In this document: positions 19,606 through 31,543 of the stretch, in pieces
Position numbering within the stretch: position 1 is the first letter of the stretch
How the letters are laid out: each line of letters opens with the position of its first letter
From: Pseudomonas brassicae
Lineage (GTDB): Bacteria > Pseudomonadota > Gammaproteobacteria > Pseudomonadales > Pseudomonadaceae
Direction of reading: 5' to 3'
Assembly (NCBI RefSeq): GCF_010671725.1
Contig: NZ_JAAHBU010000095.1
Span: forward strand, 1 to 32,294
Length of the DNA stretch: 32,294 nucleotides
Translations under genes and position numbers: made by a program
Notes under the pieces: generated by a model
Told to the model about the DNA's origin: nothing
Database searches by the model: none
The model's input: only the letters and a program-made list of their open reading frames with translations

Positions 19606-19995
19606 AACGCGTCTATTCCTGCGCTCAATGCGCGTCCAACAGGGGTTGGCCGGTAACGGGGCCAACAAACCACTACTTTTAACATTACTGCCCGCCTGCC
19701 GCCATGACGGCACGCCGGAACGAGGCGTAAACGGGGGCCAATTTCCTATACGACAATTTGAGCACGCATTTTCTTTTGTGACAAAGGCTTATGCGGGGTT
19801 TTTGCGTAGCTGGGACAGCATAGTGCAGGTTAAGTTGCGGCGCGCTTGCAGCCGCTTTCGCTGGCAAGCCAGCTCCCACAGGTTATGCGCTCACGTCAAG
19901 CACGCTGCCTGCCCTGTGGGAGCCGGCTTGCCGGCGAAGCTTTTTACAGCGATGCTGACCCACTCCCCTACCCTGCCGCAGTGCGATTGAACGAC
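19606..19995. other. Divergent ftsK / aat intergenic region
   Basis: This 390-base stretch holds no convincing gene. It must contain the minus-strand ftsK promoter (an AT-rich part lies at about 19740-19810, with TTGTCA on the minus strand but no good -10) and, nearer aat, an inverted REP pair. In P. aeruginosa a thioredoxin reductase gene occupies this place; nothing of it is visible here. Confidence 0.6.
19857..19939. repeat. Inverted REP pair (REPIN)
   Basis: The arm 19857-19882 (TTCGCTGGCAAGCCAGCTCC and on) faces 19913-19939, an imperfect reverse complement whose core is GCCGGCTTGCCGGC. The right arm is followed by CTTTTTAC. It is the same element as at 12024 with two compensated base changes. 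Confidence 0.85.
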
Positions 19996-20691
19996 ATGCT
20001 GACCTGGCTGAGCCGCAACAACCTGGACTTCCCACCACTGGAAAAGGCCCTGCATGAGCCCAACGGCCTGCTCGCCGCTGGCGGCGATCTCAGCGCCGAG
20101 CGTCTGGTGCAGGCCTATCGCCACGGTTGTTTCCCTTGGTATCAGGACGGCCAGCCCATCCTGTGGTGGTCACCCGACCCGCGCACCGTGCTGTTCCCGG
20201 ACGAGCTGCACGTGTCACGCTCGCTGCGCAAGGTGCTGCGCCAGGGCCGCTACCAGGTCAGCTTCGACCAGGACTTCGCCGCCGTGATCCACGCCTGCGC
20301 GGCGCCGCGCGCCTACGCCGACGGCACCTGGATCACCGACAACATGCAAGCCGCCTACCTCAAACTGCACCAGCAAGGCTTCGCCCACTCGGTGGAGGTA
20401 CGCGAGAACGGCGAACTGGTCGGCGGCCTCTATGGCCTGGCCATGGGCCGCCTGTTCTTCGGCGAGTCGATGTTCAGCCGCGCCGACAACGCCTCCAAGG
20501 TCGGTTTCGTACACCTGGTGCAGCACCTGAAAGAAGCCGGCGTGGTATTGATCGACTGCCAGATGCCCACCGACCACCTGCACAGCCTGGGTGCCCGCGC
20601 CATCGCCCGATCCAGTTTTGCCGAGTACCTGCGCGACCACCTCGAGCAACCGGCCAACGCCAGCTGGGTCTGCCGCCAAGCCGTTTGCTAG
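19996..20691 (+). CDS. aat: Leucyl/phenylalanyl-tRNA-protein transferase
   Basis: Aat adds Leu or Phe from charged tRNA to proteins with N-terminal Lys or Arg, making N-degrons for ClpAP. The 231-residue product has the family signatures [20 protein letters not shown] (about 23-42), [38 protein letters not shown] and [20 protein letters not shown], typical of the GNAT-like fold. ATG 19996 fits the family start ([20 protein letters not shown]); no good ribosome binding site is seen. The last residues (SWVCRQAVC) look a little longer than usual. It is followed after 57 bases by bpt, and its substrates go to clpA and clpS encoded just downstream. Confidence 0.96.
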   Translation: MLTWLSRNNLDFPPLEKALHEPNGLLAAGGDLSAERLVQAYRHGCFPWYQDGQPILWWSPDPRTVLFPDELHVSRSLRKVLRQGRYQVSFDQDFAAVIHACAAPRAYADGTWITDNMQAAYLKLHQQGFAHSVEVRENGELVGGLYGLAMGRLFFGESMFSRADNASKVGFVHLVQHLKEAGVVLIDCQMPTDHLHSLGARAIARSSFAEYLRDHLEQPANASWVCRQAVC

Positions 20692-20748
20692 GCGAGTTTT
20701 CACAGCTGGCTTACACTTAAAACAAAAGCACCTCCCGAGGGGTTGATC

Positions 20749-21456
20749 ATGACAGAGTTGGCGCGGTTGAAGTTCTATGCCACTCAACCCCATGCCTGCA
20801 GCTACCTGCCTGACGAGCAAGCCACCACGCTGTTCCTCGACCCGAGCCAGCCGATGGACGCCAACGTCTACGCAGACCTGTCGGAAATGGGTTTTCGACG
20901 CAGCGGCGACCACCTGTATCGCCCGCACTGCCAGAACTGCAATGCCTGCGTGCCGGCACGTATCCCGGCTGCGCGCTTTACCCCCAACCGCCAGCAGAAG
21001 CGTATCATCAAGCGCAACGCCGACCTGGTGGTGACCTCGGCTCGCCCCAGCTTCAACGAGGAATACTTCGAGCTGTACCGGCGCTACATCGAGCAGCGCC
21101 ACGCCGACGGCGACATGTACCCACCCAGCCGTGACCAGTTCGCCACCTTCCTGGTGCGCGACCTGCCGTTTTCGCGCTTCTACGAATTCCGCCTGCACGG
21201 CAAACTGCTGGCGGTGGCGGTGACCGACCTGCTGCCCAATGGCATTTCTGCCGTGTACACGTTCTACGAGCCCGAAGAGGAGCGGCGCAGCCTGGGCCGC
21301 TTCGCCATTCTCTGGCAAATCAGCGAAACCCTGCGCATGGGCCTTGATGCCGTGTACCTCGGGTACTGGATCAAGAACTGCAAAAAGATGAATTACAAGA
21401 CCCAGTACCGCCCCATCGAACTGCTGATCAATCAGCGATGGGTCAGCCTGAACTGA
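20749..21456 (+). CDS. bpt: Aspartate/glutamate leucyltransferase (Bpt/Ate)
   Basis: Bpt transfers Leu from tRNA to proteins with N-terminal Asp or Glu, widening the N-degron pathway. The 235-residue protein has the N-terminal ATE domain with the cysteine cluster [14 protein letters not shown] and the C-terminal GNAT-like half with [20 protein letters not shown] and [27 protein letters not shown] lies seven bases before ATG 20749. It is probably cotranscribed with aat. Confidence 0.96.
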   Translation: MTELARLKFYATQPHACSYLPDEQATTLFLDPSQPMDANVYADLSEMGFRRSGDHLYRPHCQNCNACVPARIPAARFTPNRQQKRIIKRNADLVVTSARPSFNEEYFELYRRYIEQRHADGDMYPPSRDQFATFLVRDLPFSRFYEFRLHGKLLAVAVTDLLPNGISAVYTFYEPEEERRSLGRFAILWQISETLRMGLDAVYLGYWIKNCKKMNYKTQYRPIELLINQRWVSLN

Positions 21457-21461
21457 AACCC

Positions 21462-21491
21462 TTGGCTTGAACCCCATTTTTCGGGCACAAT
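21462..21491 (+). promoter_or_regulatory. Possible infA promoter
   Basis: TTGGCT (21462-21467) and CACAAT (21486-21491) are 18 bases apart, about 66 bases before the infA start. Both boxes are weak matches to sigma70. Confidence 0.3.
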
Positions 21492-21557
21492 GCACGCCAC
21501 TTTTTAGCCTGGCGCAGTTGCACCGGGCCGGCAACTGGACACCGAGGGCTTTACTGC

Positions 21558-21776
21558 ATGTCGAAAGAAGACAGCTTCGAAATGGAAGGCACTGTCGTCG
21601 ACACCCTGCCCAACACCATGTTCCGCGTGGAGTTGGAAAACGGGCACGTCGTTACCGCGCATATCTCTGGCAAAATGCGCAAGAACTACATCCGTATTCT
21701 CACTGGCGACAAGGTCCGCGTCGAGCTGACGCCTTATGACCTGAGCAAAGGGCGCATCACCTACCGCGCCCGCTAA
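21558..21776 (+). CDS. infA: Translation initiation factor IF-1
   Basis: IF-1 occupies the ribosomal A site during initiation. The 72-residue product ([20 protein letters not shown], then [19 protein letters not shown]) is a single OB/S1 fold of exactly the usual length. CGAGGG lies before the ATG. A strong bidirectional terminator separates it from the convergent clpA. Confidence 0.98.
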
Positions 21777-21781
21777 ACGCT

Positions 21782-21821
21782 ACACACAAAAACGCGGCCA
21801 ATGCCGGGCGTTTTTGTGTGT
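21782..21821. terminator. Bidirectional terminator between infA and clpA
   Basis: Perfect 14-base arms (ACACACAAAAACGC with GCGTTTTTGTGTGT) surround a 12-base loop. The A and T runs inside the arms serve both strands. It starts five bases after the infA stop. Confidence 0.85.
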
Positions 21822-21831
21822 CTGCGCAAAA

Positions 21832-21886
21832 GCTTCGCCAGTAAGGCTGGCTCCTACAGGGGTTGCGTAACCCTGCAGGAGCCAGC
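21832..21886. repeat. Divergent REP-type element
   Basis: It contains CTTCGCCAGTAAGGCTGG followed by an inverted repeat (GCTGGCTCCTACAGG at 21846-21860 against the arm ending at 21886). Its right arm ends four bases from the clpA stop codon. Confidence 0.7.
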
Positions 21887-21889
21887 GCT

Positions 21890-24160
21890 TCAGGCCATTT
21901 CGGCCGTGGTCTCGAAGTCGAACACCAGCTCGCCATCGCGCAAGTCGATGTGCACCACACCACCATGCTCGGCCAGCTCGCCAAACAGGATCTCTTCAGC
22001 CAGAGGCCGCTTGATCTTGTCCTGGATAAGCCGCGCCATCGGCCGCGCGCCCATCTGCGCGTCGTAGCCACCGGCTGCCAGGTAGCTGCGCGCAGCGTCC
22101 GAGACCTCCAGCAATACGCGCTTGTCTTCCAGCTGAGCCTGCAGCTCGGTGAGGAACTTGTCGACCACACTCTTGATGACTTCGTGGCTCAGGCGACCAA
22201 ACTGGATGATGGTGTCCAGACGGTTGCGGAACTCTGGCGTGAAGCTCTTCTTGATCACTTCCATCGCGTCGGACGAGTGGTCCTGATGGGTAAACCCGAT
22301 CGAGGCCCGTGCAGCGGTCTCGGCGCCGGCATTGGTGGTCATGATCACGATCACGTTGCGAAAATCCGCCTTGCGCCCGTTGTTGTCGGTCAGGGTGCCG
22401 TGGTCCATCACCTGCAGCAGCAGGTTGAAGACTTCGGGGTGGGCCTTCTCGATTTCATCCAGCAGCAGCACACAGTGCGGCTGCTTGGTGATGGCCTCGG
22501 TCAGCAAGCCGCCCTGGTCGAAACCGACGTAGCCCGGCGGCGCACCAATCAGGCGCGACACGGTATGGCGCTCCATGTACTCGGACATGTCGAAGCGCAC
22601 CAGCTCGACCCCCAGCGCCTTGGCCAACTGACGCGCGGCCTCGGTCTTGCCCACCCCGGTAGGGCCGGCGAACAGGAACGAGCCCACCGGCTTGTCGGGC
22701 GCCTTCAGGCCGGCACGCGACAGCTTGATGGCAGTGGCCAGCGAATCGATTGCCGCGTCCTGACCGAACACGGTCAGCTTCAGGTCGCGCTCCAGGTTAC
22801 GCAGCAGCTCCTTGTCGGAACTGGTGACGTGTTTTGGCGGAATGCGCGCGATCTTGGCGACGATGTCTTCGACCTGCTGCACTTCGATGCGTTTCACACG
22901 CTTCTCGACCGGCTGCAGGCGCTGGTAGGCACCCGCCTCGTCGATCACGTCGATGGCCTTGTCCGGCATGTGCCGATCATTGATGTAGCGTGCCGCAAGC
23001 TCGGCAGCGGCGCGCAACGCCTCATCGCTGTACTCGATGCTGTGATGCGACTCGAAACGCCCCTTGAGGCCGCGCAGGATGCCCACGGTGTCTTCCACCG
23101 ACGGCTCACTGACATCCACCTTCTGGAAACGCCGCGCCAGGGCACGGTCCTTCTCGAAGATGCCGCGAAACTCCTGGAACGTGGTCGAACCGATACAGCG
23201 GATATCGCCCGACGACAGCAGCGGCTTGAGCAGGTTGGACGCATCCATTACCCCGCCCGACGCCGCACCGGCACCGATGATGGTGTGGATCTCGTCGATG
23301 AACAGGATTGCCTGCGGGCGTTTGCGCAGCTCATTGAGCAGCGCCTTGAAGCGTTTTTCGAAGTCACCACGGTACTTGGTACCGGCCAGCAACGCGCCCA
23401 GGTCCAGCGAGTAGACCACGCTTTGCGCCAGCAGGTCAGGCACCTGCCCGTCGACGATACGCTTGGCCAGGCCTTCGGCGATGGCGGTCTTGCCGACACC
23501 CGCCTCACCCACCAGCAACGGGTTGTTCTTGCGTCGACGCGCAAGGATCTGCGCCACGCGCTCGACCTCGGACTCGCGCCCGACCAACGGATCGATGCGG
23601 CCCTGGCGTGCCAGCTCGTTCAGGTTGCTCGCATAGGCATCCAGCGGATTGCTCGAAGAGGAGGTTTCTCCACCCTCTTCGTCCTGCATGTCCTGCTCGC
23701 CCTCCTGATGCTCGCCATGGCCCGGCACCTTGGAGATGCCATGGGCGATGTAGTTGACCACGTCGATGCGTGCAACGCTTTGCTGCTTGAGCAGGAATAC
23801 CGCCTGGCTTTCCTGCTCACTGAAGATTGCCACCAGCACATTGGCACCGGTGACTTCACGCTTGCCCGAGCTCTGTACATGGAAAACGGCGCGCTGCAGC
23901 ACCCGCTGGAAGCCCAGGGTTGGCTGGGTTTCGCGGTCTTCGTCATGTACCGGGATCAACGGCGTGGTGGAGTCGATGAACTCCTGCAGGTCGTGCTTGA
24001 GCTTGTCGAGGTTGGCTCCACAGGCACGCAAAACGGTTGCGGCGGCCTCATTATCCAACAGCGCCAGCAGAAGGTGTTCGACGGTCATGAACTCATGACG
24101 TTTCGAACGGGCCTCCTTGAAGGCCAGATTGAGGGTGACTTCGAGCTCGCGGTTTAACAT
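21890..24160 (-). CDS. clpA: ATP-dependent Clp protease ATP-binding subunit ClpA
   Basis: ClpA unfolds substrates and feeds them to ClpP. The 756-residue protein has the N-domain with two Clp repeats (about 1-145, [20 protein letters not shown]), an acidic linker ([14 protein letters not shown]), AAA-1 with Walker [17 protein letters not shown] at about 217-232 and Walker [13 protein letters not shown], then AAA-2 with [20 protein letters not shown] and [18 protein letters not shown] lies ten bases before ATG 24160. It is cotranscribed with clpS, 30 bases upstream. ClpP is not in the window. Confidence 0.97.
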   Translation of the reverse strand: MLNRELEVTLNLAFKEARSKRHEFMTVEHLLLALLDNEAAATVLRACGANLDKLKHDLQEFIDSTTPLIPVHDEDRETQPTLGFQRVLQRAVFHVQSSGKREVTGANVLVAIFSEQESQAVFLLKQQSVARIDVVNYIAHGISKVPGHGEHQEGEQDMQDEEGGETSSSSNPLDAYASNLNELARQGRIDPLVGRESEVERVAQILARRRKNNPLLVGEAGVGKTAIAEGLAKRIVDGQVPDLLAQSVVYSLDLGALLAGTKYRGDFEKRFKALLNELRKRPQAILFIDEIHTIIGAGAASGGVMDASNLLKPLLSSGDIRCIGSTTFQEFRGIFEKDRALARRFQKVDVSEPSVEDTVGILRGLKGRFESHHSIEYSDEALRAAAELAARYINDRHMPDKAIDVIDEAGAYQRLQPVEKRVKRIEVQQVEDIVAKIARIPPKHVTSSDKELLRNLERDLKLTVFGQDAAIDSLATAIKLSRAGLKAPDKPVGSFLFAGPTGVGKTEAARQLAKALGVELVRFDMSEYMERHTVSRLIGAPPGYVGFDQGGLLTEAITKQPHCVLLLDEIEKAHPEVFNLLLQVMDHGTLTDNNGRKADFRNVIVIMTTNAGAETAARASIGFTHQDHSSDAMEVIKKSFTPEFRNRLDTIIQFGRLSHEVIKSVVDKFLTELQAQLEDKRVLLEVSDAARSYLAAGGYDAQMGARPMARLIQDKIKRPLAEEILFGELAEHGGVVHIDLRDGELVFDFETTAEMA

Positions 24161-24190
24161 AGCTTCACCTCATACCCAAGTGGTCGGCGA

Positions 24191-24553
24191 TTAACCGTCC
24201 TTCTCGATTTCACAGAGTAGCGGATGCTGGCTTTCCCGGGCGTATTGGTTGACCTGCATGGCCTTTGTCTCGGCGATGTCACGGGTAAACAATCCGCACA
24301 CTGCCCGTCCTTCTGTATGGACGGCCAGCATGACCTTGGTCGCCAGCTCGCGATTCAGGTTAAAAAACACCTCGAGCACTTCGACGACGAAATCCATCGG
24401 TGTGTAGTCATCATTGAACAAAACCACCTTGTACATCGGTGGTGCCTGCAGCGCGGGCTTGGCTTCCTGTACCGCCAGACCAGAGCCATCGTCCTCATGC
24501 TGCTGCGGGGAATCCTGATTGAATGTTAGTCGAATCTGGCTATGTGCATGCAT
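24191..24553 (-). CDS. clpS: ClpS adaptor
   Basis: ClpS delivers N-degron substrates to ClpA. The 120-residue product has a variable N-terminal tail that enters the ClpA pore ([20 protein letters not shown]) and the folded core with [20 protein letters not shown], which holds the binding-pocket residues Asn, Asp and Asp-x-x-Thr, then [23 protein letters not shown] 24553 fits the family length; the frame is open much further upstream with non-family sequence. No strong ribosome binding site is seen. It is divergent from cspD. Confidence 0.96.
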   Translation of the reverse strand: MHAHSQIRLTFNQDSPQQHEDDGSGLAVQEAKPALQAPPMYKVVLFNDDYTPMDFVVEVLEVFFNLNRELATKVMLAVHTEGRAVCGLFTRDIAETKAMQVNQYARESQHPLLCEIEKDG

Positions 24554-24632
24554 GGAAAGAAATTCATCATTTCGACAGGTTAAGGTTGAATGTTGACCGC
24601 TGGGCCGACGCTGGGACGGCCGTCGCCTGACC

Positions 24633-24660
24633 TTGACTATCGGCAAAACGGTGTTACAAC
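24633..24660 (+). promoter_or_regulatory. Probable cspD promoter
   Basis: TTGACT (24633-24638) and TACAAC (24655-24660) are 16 bases apart, and the -10 is extended (TGTTACAAC). It implies a leader of about 115 bases before cspD. Confidence 0.45.
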
Positions 24661-24780
24661 CAATAAGAGCCCACCGTGGTCGATAAAGATCCGCGCAGTC
24701 AACCAGAATTTTCGCAGGTTCATATGCGGATGGAGTGGATGATACTCCAGTGATGGAGTCCTTTGCAGAGGGATATGAGG

Positions 24781-25052
24781 ATGGCAACCGGCAAAGTCAA
24801 GTGGTTCAACAATGCCAAGGGGTATGGCTTTATCAATGAGGACGGTAAAATCGGCCCGGACGGCAAAGAAGTTGATCTGTTCGCCCATTACTCTGCCATG
24901 TCATGGACGGCTACAAGACACTCAAGGCAGGCCAAGTGGTTTCTTTCGAGATAATCCAGGGCCCCAAGGGGCTGCACGCGGTAAAAATCGGCGCGCCCGT
25001 CACGGCCGCGCCTGAGCTCTCGCCCTCGGCTTCGGTGTCGACCGAAGCCTGA
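24781..25052 (+). pseudogene. cspD: Cold-shock-like protein CspD, single-base frameshift
   Basis: The product begins [20 protein letters not shown] with the RNP1 motif (KGYGFI) and reaches LFAHYSAM; after that the frame goes wrong and stops at 24954. In the next frame [20 protein letters not shown] resumes, followed by PKGLHAVKIG, to TGA 25050-25052. One base added at about 24900-24903 gives exactly 90 residues, the usual Pseudomonas CspD length (a CSD fold plus a short Pro/Ser-rich tail). E. coli CspD inhibits replication by binding single-stranded DNA in stationary phase. AGAGGG precedes the ATG. As both halves look unmutated, an assembly indel is a serious alternative to true loss. The clpS-cspD divergent arrangement is conserved in the genus. 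Confidence 0.85.
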
Positions 25053-25063
25053 TCCCAACCGAC

Positions 25064-25101
25064 AAAAAACCGGCCAGCCCGCGAGGACTGGCCGGTTTTT
25101 T
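25064..25101. terminator. Bidirectional terminator between cspD and icd
   Basis: Perfect 14-base arms (AAAAAACCGGCCAG with CTGGCCGGTTTTTT) surround a 10-base loop, between the two convergent stops. Confidence 0.92.
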
Positions 25102-25111
25102 CGATGCCTGC

Positions 25112-26368
25112 CTACATATGCTTGATCAGCGCCTCGCCAAAGCCCGAACTCGATACCAACGTGGCGCCCTCCATCAGGCGCTCGAAATCGTAGGTGACGG
25201 TCTTGGCCTTGATCGCGCCATTGGTGCCCTTGATGATCAGGTCGGCCGCCTCGGTCCAGCCCAGGTGACGCAGCATCATTTCAGCCGACAGGATCACCGA
25301 GCCCGGGTTGACCTGGTCCTTGCCGGCATACTTGGGTGCAGTGCCGTGGGTGGCTTCGAACATCGCCACGGTATCGGACAGGTTGGCGCCCGGGGCTATA
25401 CCGATACCACCGACCTCCGCCGCCAGGGCGTCGGACAGGTAGTCACCGTTCAGGTTGAGGGTCGCAATCACGTCGTATTCGGCCGGGCGCAGCAGGATCT
25501 GCTGCAGCATGGCATCGGCAATCGCGTCCTTGACCACCACCTCACGCCCGGTCTTGGGATTCTTGAACTTCATCCATGGGCCGCCATCGAGCAACTGGGC
25601 ACCGAACTCGTTCTTCGCGACCTCGTAGCCCCAGTCCTTGAAGGCCCCCTCGGTGAACTTCATGATGTTGCCCTTGTGCACGATGGTCAGCGACTTGCGG
25701 TCGTTATCGACTACATATTGCAGGGCCTTGCGCACCAGGCGCTGGGTGCCTTCCTTGGACACCGGCTTGATGCCGATACCGCAGTCCTGGTCGAAACGGA
25801 TCTTGGTGACGCCCATTTCTTCCTTGAGGAACTTGATGACCTTGTTCGCCTCTGGCGAGCCGGCCTTCCACTCGATGCCGGCATAGATGTCTTCGGAGTT
25901 CTCGCGAAAGATCACCATGTCGACGTCGCCAGGCTTCTTGACCGGGCTGGGCACGCCCTCGAACCATACCACCGGGCGCAGGCACACATACAGGTCAAGC
26001 TGCTGGCGCAGGGCCACGTTCAGCGAGCGGATACCGCCACCAACCGGGGTGGTCAGTGGGCCCTTGATCGACACCACGTAGTCTTTCACGGCATCCAGGG
26101 TTTCCTGGGGCAGCCAGGTATCCTGATCATAGACCTGAGTGGCCTTCTCGCCGGCATACACCTCCATCCACGAGATCTTGCGCTTGCCGCCGTAGGCCTT
26201 CTGGACTGCAGCATCGACCACCTTGATCATCACCGGGCTGACGTCTACGCCAATACCGTCGCCTTCAATGAAGGGAATGATCGGATTGTCTGGAACATTG
26301 AGAGAATGGTCGGCGTTGACGGTGATTTTGTCGCCGACTGCCGGAACCTGGATTTTCTGGTATCCCAT
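25112..26368 (-). CDS. icd: NADP-dependent isocitrate dehydrogenase (dimeric type)
   Basis: Icd makes 2-oxoglutarate from isocitrate in the TCA cycle. The 418-residue protein has [20 protein letters not shown] at about 32-51, [19 protein letters not shown] with Ser115, the position phosphorylated by AceK in E. coli, the catalytic Tyr in DIYAGIEW, and the metal-binding and NADP region [24 protein letters not shown] lies before ATG 26368; upstream in-frame residues do not fit. It is divergent from the unrelated monomeric enzyme at 26785, with 416 bases between. Confidence 0.97.
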   Translation of the reverse strand: MGYQKIQVPAVGDKITVNADHSLNVPDNPIIPFIEGDGIGVDVSPVMIKVVDAAVQKAYGGKRKISWMEVYAGEKATQVYDQDTWLPQETLDAVKDYVVSIKGPLTTPVGGGIRSLNVALRQQLDLYVCLRPVVWFEGVPSPVKKPGDVDMVIFRENSEDIYAGIEWKAGSPEANKVIKFLKEEMGVTKIRFDQDCGIGIKPVSKEGTQRLVRKALQYVVDNDRKSLTIVHKGNIMKFTEGAFKDWGYEVAKNEFGAQLLDGGPWMKFKNPKTGREVVVKDAIADAMLQQILLRPAEYDVIATLNLNGDYLSDALAAEVGGIGIAPGANLSDTVAMFEATHGTAPKYAGKDQVNPGSVILSAEMMLRHLGWTEAADLIIKGTNGAIKAKTVTYDFERLMEGATLVSSSGFGEALIKHM

Positions 26369-26522
26369 GCTGCACTCCGCTTTTTCTGGTTGGTAGGACT
26401 TCATGCAATCCCCAGAGCCTAACCCAGTTGGAGACAGACGCAAACCTCACCGAAAAAACCCTCGTCCACGCGCAAAAAGCTCTACATCTTTGGTCTAAAA
26501 GTGGCCATCCGGCATCTTGGCC

Positions 26523-26553
26523 TTGATGATTACGACCAAGGGTTTGGTATACT
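26523..26553 (+). promoter_or_regulatory. Candidate idh promoter in the 416-base icd/idh gap
   Basis: TATACT (26548-26553) is preceded by TGG, an extended -10; TTGATG (26523-26528) is a possible -35 but 19 bases away. It implies a leader of about 225 bases. A hairpin GTGACC-ACAG-GGTCAC (26560-26575) would lie at the very start of that leader. The rest of the gap 26369-26784 holds no convincing gene or known riboswitch. Confidence 0.45.
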
Positions 26554-26715
26554 GCGCCGGTGACCACAGGGTCACTGGGGGCAACCCGTCTGAATAGAGA
26601 CTACCGGCCCCGACAAGACTGGGCTGTTACCGCAGTTCAGCCGTTTGACACTCGACTGATGCAACCCACCATCACCGCCCGGAATCCTCGACTTTCTGCT
26701 CATGGATCTGCTTGA

Positions 26716-29010
<2,295 letters not shown>

Positions 29011-29032
29011 GGTTGGCTTGACGTAACATCGC

Positions 29033-29065
29033 AAGCCCCGGCCACGCACCGGGGCTTTCGTTTTT
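29033..29065 (+). terminator. Rho-independent terminator of idh
   Basis: AAGCCCCGG and CCGGGGCTT form a perfect 9-bp stem with a 7-base loop, followed by TCGTTTTT. Confidence 0.88.
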
Positions 29066-29085
29066 CTGGAATCCGGCGGCGCGCC

Positions 29086-29160
29086 CTTCGCTGGCAAGCC
29101 AGCTCCCACAAGGTTCTTCGACGCTCGCAGAACCCGGTGGGAGCTGGCTTGCCAGCGAAG
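29086..29160. repeat. Inverted REP pair (REPIN)
   Basis: The arms 29086-29110 and 29136-29160 (core CTTCGCTGGCAAGCCAGCTC and its reverse complement) are nearly perfect, with an inner inverted repeat GGTTCT/AGAACC. It lies between the idh terminator and the stop of the convergent SRAP gene. Confidence 0.88.
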
Positions 29161-29170
29161 GTCGCGACGC

Positions 29171-29791
29171 CTAGGCCGGGGTCAGGCACTCGGGGGCATT
29201 GAGCTTCGGGTCGTTCACCAGGTTGGCCAACACCCGCTCGCGCAGCGCTGCCTGCGGCCCCGCCAGCAGTTCCTGCAGCTTCACCAACGGTGTCTGCGGG
29301 TCGAGCCAAGCCGCCTGCCCCGCCGCGTCAAGAATCAGCGGCCGACGCTGGTTGACCGCCGCCTGGGTCACCACCGCCGTGCTCAACCACACCTGGTCCT
29401 GCACCGGATAGGCTTCCCACACCCCGGCAAAGAACAGCGACGAGCCCTCCCCCGGCGTCAGCCAGTACGGCCGCTTGCGCGCCGTGCCCCGCCATTCGTA
29501 GAAGCCGTTGGCCGGCAACAGGCAGCGGCGCAGACGAAATGCTTCGCGAAACATCGGTTGCTCAGCCAGGGTTTCGGCACGCGCCTGGGCCGGCGTGCGC
29601 GACAGGTCGGTGAGCCAGGCCGGGGTCAGCCCCCAGCGCGCACGCGCCAGCTGCAATTGGCCGTCAAGCTGGCGCTGGATCAGTACCGAGGCACCGGGCG
29701 AGATGTTCCATTGCGCCTGCTGGTCAGCCGGGAACCCGGGCAACGCGGCAAATGCCGAAGACCAGCGAAACAGGGCGTAACGTCCACACAT
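29171..29791 (-). CDS. SRAP-domain (YedK/HMCES-like) protein with altered active site
   Basis: SRAP proteins cross-link to abasic sites in single-stranded DNA through the N-terminal cysteine left after Met removal. The 206-residue product begins MCGRYALF, so ATG 29791 rather than the upstream TTG must be the start if Cys2 is used. The NISPGASVL and WGLTPAWL segments and the catalytic Glu in NGFYEWRG are present. Compared with E. coli YedK, the Asn of INARVET is Gln here (AQARAET), and the catalytic His of IHDRRPLVL is Asn (VNQRRPLIL). Cys2 and Glu could still act, but the proton-shuttling pair is changed. It may be a specialised paralogue. The DUF2007 gene lies nine bases upstream on the same strand. 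Confidence 0.88.
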   Translation of the reverse strand: MCGRYALFRWSSAFAALPGFPADQQAQWNISPGASVLIQRQLDGQLQLARARWGLTPAWLTDLSRTPAQARAETLAEQPMFREAFRLRRCLLPANGFYEWRGTARKRPYWLTPGEGSSLFFAGVWEAYPVQDQVWLSTAVVTQAAVNQRRPLILDAAGQAAWLDPQTPLVKLQELLAGPQAALRERVLANLVNDPKLNAPECLTPA

Positions 29792-29800
29792 GAGCAAAAC

Positions 29801-30064
29801 CTAGCAAATCAGTATTCCCGGAAGGCTCTCCGGTTCGTCGCCAGCAAGCGGCTGGGCGCCATTGTACGCGGCGATCAGCTGGCGTGCGTATTCGGCCTGC
29901 TCGTCCGGCACCGCCAGGCCGAGCAGGCCCTGCATCGGCAACTCGCCGATGGCGCCCAGCAGGTCGCGCCCGATCAGGTGCGCCTTGACCCCTTCGCTGT
30001 GCAGCATGCCGATCAGCAACTCGGCTTCCAGCAGGCTTTCCGGCTCGTAGACGCGTTGCATCAT
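29801..30064 (-). CDS. DUF2007-domain protein
   Basis: The 87-residue product (MMQRVYEPESLLEAELLIGM, then LHSEGVKAHLIGRDLLGAIG) matches the small DUF2007 'putative signal-transducing' family, which has a ferredoxin-like fold of unknown function; the later LPMQGLLGLAVPDEQAEYAR is its conserved second half. The start at 30064 overlaps the CPXCG gene's stop by four bases (ATGA); the second ATG at 30061 is also possible. The overlap indicates coupled translation of the pair. Confidence 0.82.
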   Translation of the reverse strand: MMQRVYEPESLLEAELLIGMLHSEGVKAHLIGRDLLGAIGELPMQGLLGLAVPDEQAEYARQLIAAYNGAQPLAGDEPESLPGILIC

Positions 30065-30243
30065 TCGTTCTCGCTCTTCGCTTCGAGCATCCATTCGTCG
30101 CCGTGCACCTGCAGGATGAAGGTGATCGGGCGACAACACACCTGGCAGTCTTCGATATAGGTTTGGTCGCCACCGGACAGGTCCACGGTGGTCTCCACTT
30201 GCTCACCGCAGTAAGGGCAATCGTAGGTAGCAGTTTCGAGCAT
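30061..30243 (-). CDS. CPXCG-motif cysteine-rich protein
   Basis: The 60-residue protein has two cysteine pairs, CPYCGE (about residues 9-14) and CQVCCRP (about 33-39), expected to bind one zinc ion as a ribbon. It matches the small CPXCG family found next to DUF2007 genes in Pseudomonas and relatives; function unknown. GGGAGA lies six bases before ATG 30243. It is the first gene of the CPXCG-DUF2007-SRAP group and is divergent from the acyltransferase. Confidence 0.85.
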   Translation of the reverse strand: MLETATYDCPYCGEQVETTVDLSGGDQTYIEDCQVCCRPITFILQVHGDEWMLEAKSENE

Positions 30244-30364
30244 CGCGGTCTCCCGAGTGACTTGTGCGTATAATTGCCGGTCTATTGTCAGGCCCTGCCG
30301 GTGTCTGAACCGTTTTTCAGTCCGCAGCCTTACCTATTACCCTAGCCGTTTCCAACAAGAGAGC

Positions 30365-31530
30365 ATGATGGGCGAATTCGATGCCATCCGACCGTACAAC
30401 GATGCTGAGGTGCCTGCCGTGCTGGCGCGCCTGCTCAGCGACCCGGCATTTCTGGATATCCTCACGCACTTTCGCTTCCCGCGCATGGCCGGGGCCCTGG
30501 GCTGGCTGCTCAAGCCGCTGATCGCGCGGCGCCTGCGCAAGGAGTTTGCCGGGGTCAGTTGCGTGTCGACCCTGCAGGACAAGGTGGAGTACTACGTCGA
30601 CCACACCATCGACCGCGCCACCGACGGCGTCACCTATACCGGTGTCGAGCAGTTCAAGTCGGGCAGCGCCTACCTGTTCCTGGCCAACCACCGCGACATC
30701 GTGATGGACCCGGCCTTCGTCAACTATGCCGTGTACCACGCCGGCCTGCCGACACCGCGTATCGCGATCGGCGACAACCTGCTGCAGAAGCCGTTCGTCA
30801 GCGACATGATGCGCCTGAACAAGAGCTTCATCGTGCACCGCTCGATCAGTGGTCGCCGCGAAAAGCTGGCGGCCTACCAACTGCTGTCGGCCTATATCAA
30901 CCACTCGATCCGCAATGACTGCGCCTCGATCTGGATCGCCCAGGCCGAAGGCCGCGCCAAGGACGGTGACGACCGTACCGATTCGGCGATCCTCAAGATG
31001 TTCCACATGAGCCGCAAGGACGAGCCGTTCGGTGCCGTGATCCAGTCGCTGAACCTGAGCCCGGTGTCGATCAGCTACGAATACGACCCGTGTGACCAGG
31101 CCAAGCGCGCGAGCTGTACATCCGCGCCACCACCGGCACCTACAGCAAGGCGCCAGGCGAAGACGACGTGAGCATCGCCCAGGGCATCACCGGCTACAAA
31201 GGCCGCGTGCACATCAACTTTGCCCCGCCGGTGAGTGCGTACTTCGAAGACACCAAGCAGTTGGCGGCGGAGATCGACCGGCAGATTCTGGGTGGCTACC
31301 GCCTGTTCCCGGCGCATTACCTGGCGTATGCGCAGTGGGCCGATGCCGACCCGCTACTGCAGGTGCCGAAGGCAGCCGAGGTGTTCCCGGCCGAAGAACT
31401 GGCGCGTGCCCAGGCCGAATGGCAGCGTCGCCTGGACGCCTGCCCGGCCGAGCACCGGCCGTACCTGGTGTTGCAGTATGCAATGCCGGTGCGCAACCAG
31501 TACCGCGTCAAGGCCGGGCTGGCGCTCTAG
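30365..31530 (+). pseudogene. 1-acyl-glycerol-3-phosphate acyltransferase-like protein, single-base frameshift
   Basis: From ATG 30365 (or 30368) the product starts MMGEFDAIRPYNDAEVPAVL. It has the acyltransferase block NHRDIVMDPAFVNYA (five residues between His and the later Asp) and a block III-like AEGRAKDGDDRT. At QAK near 31104 one G appears lost; the frame runs to a stop at 31171. The next frame resumes ARELYIRATTGTYSKAPGED, then GYKGRVHINFAPPVSAYFED, to the stop at 31530. One restored base gives 388 residues. The context AAGCGCGCGAG is a short CG repeat. Both halves look unmutated. It would act on the membrane surface in phospholipid synthesis or remodelling; substrate not readable. 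A purine-rich AAGAGAG lies before the start. Confidence 0.82.
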
Positions 31531-31543
31531 AGCGCGCCGCCTG

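Noticed and set aside
18298..19656. A 452-codon open frame on the plus strand
   Set aside because: It is antisense to ftsK; the translation is rich in His, Gln and Arg as expected of a shadow frame.
21863..24157. A 764-codon open frame on the plus strand
   Set aside because: It is the mirror of clpA, whose Walker motifs and length are exact.
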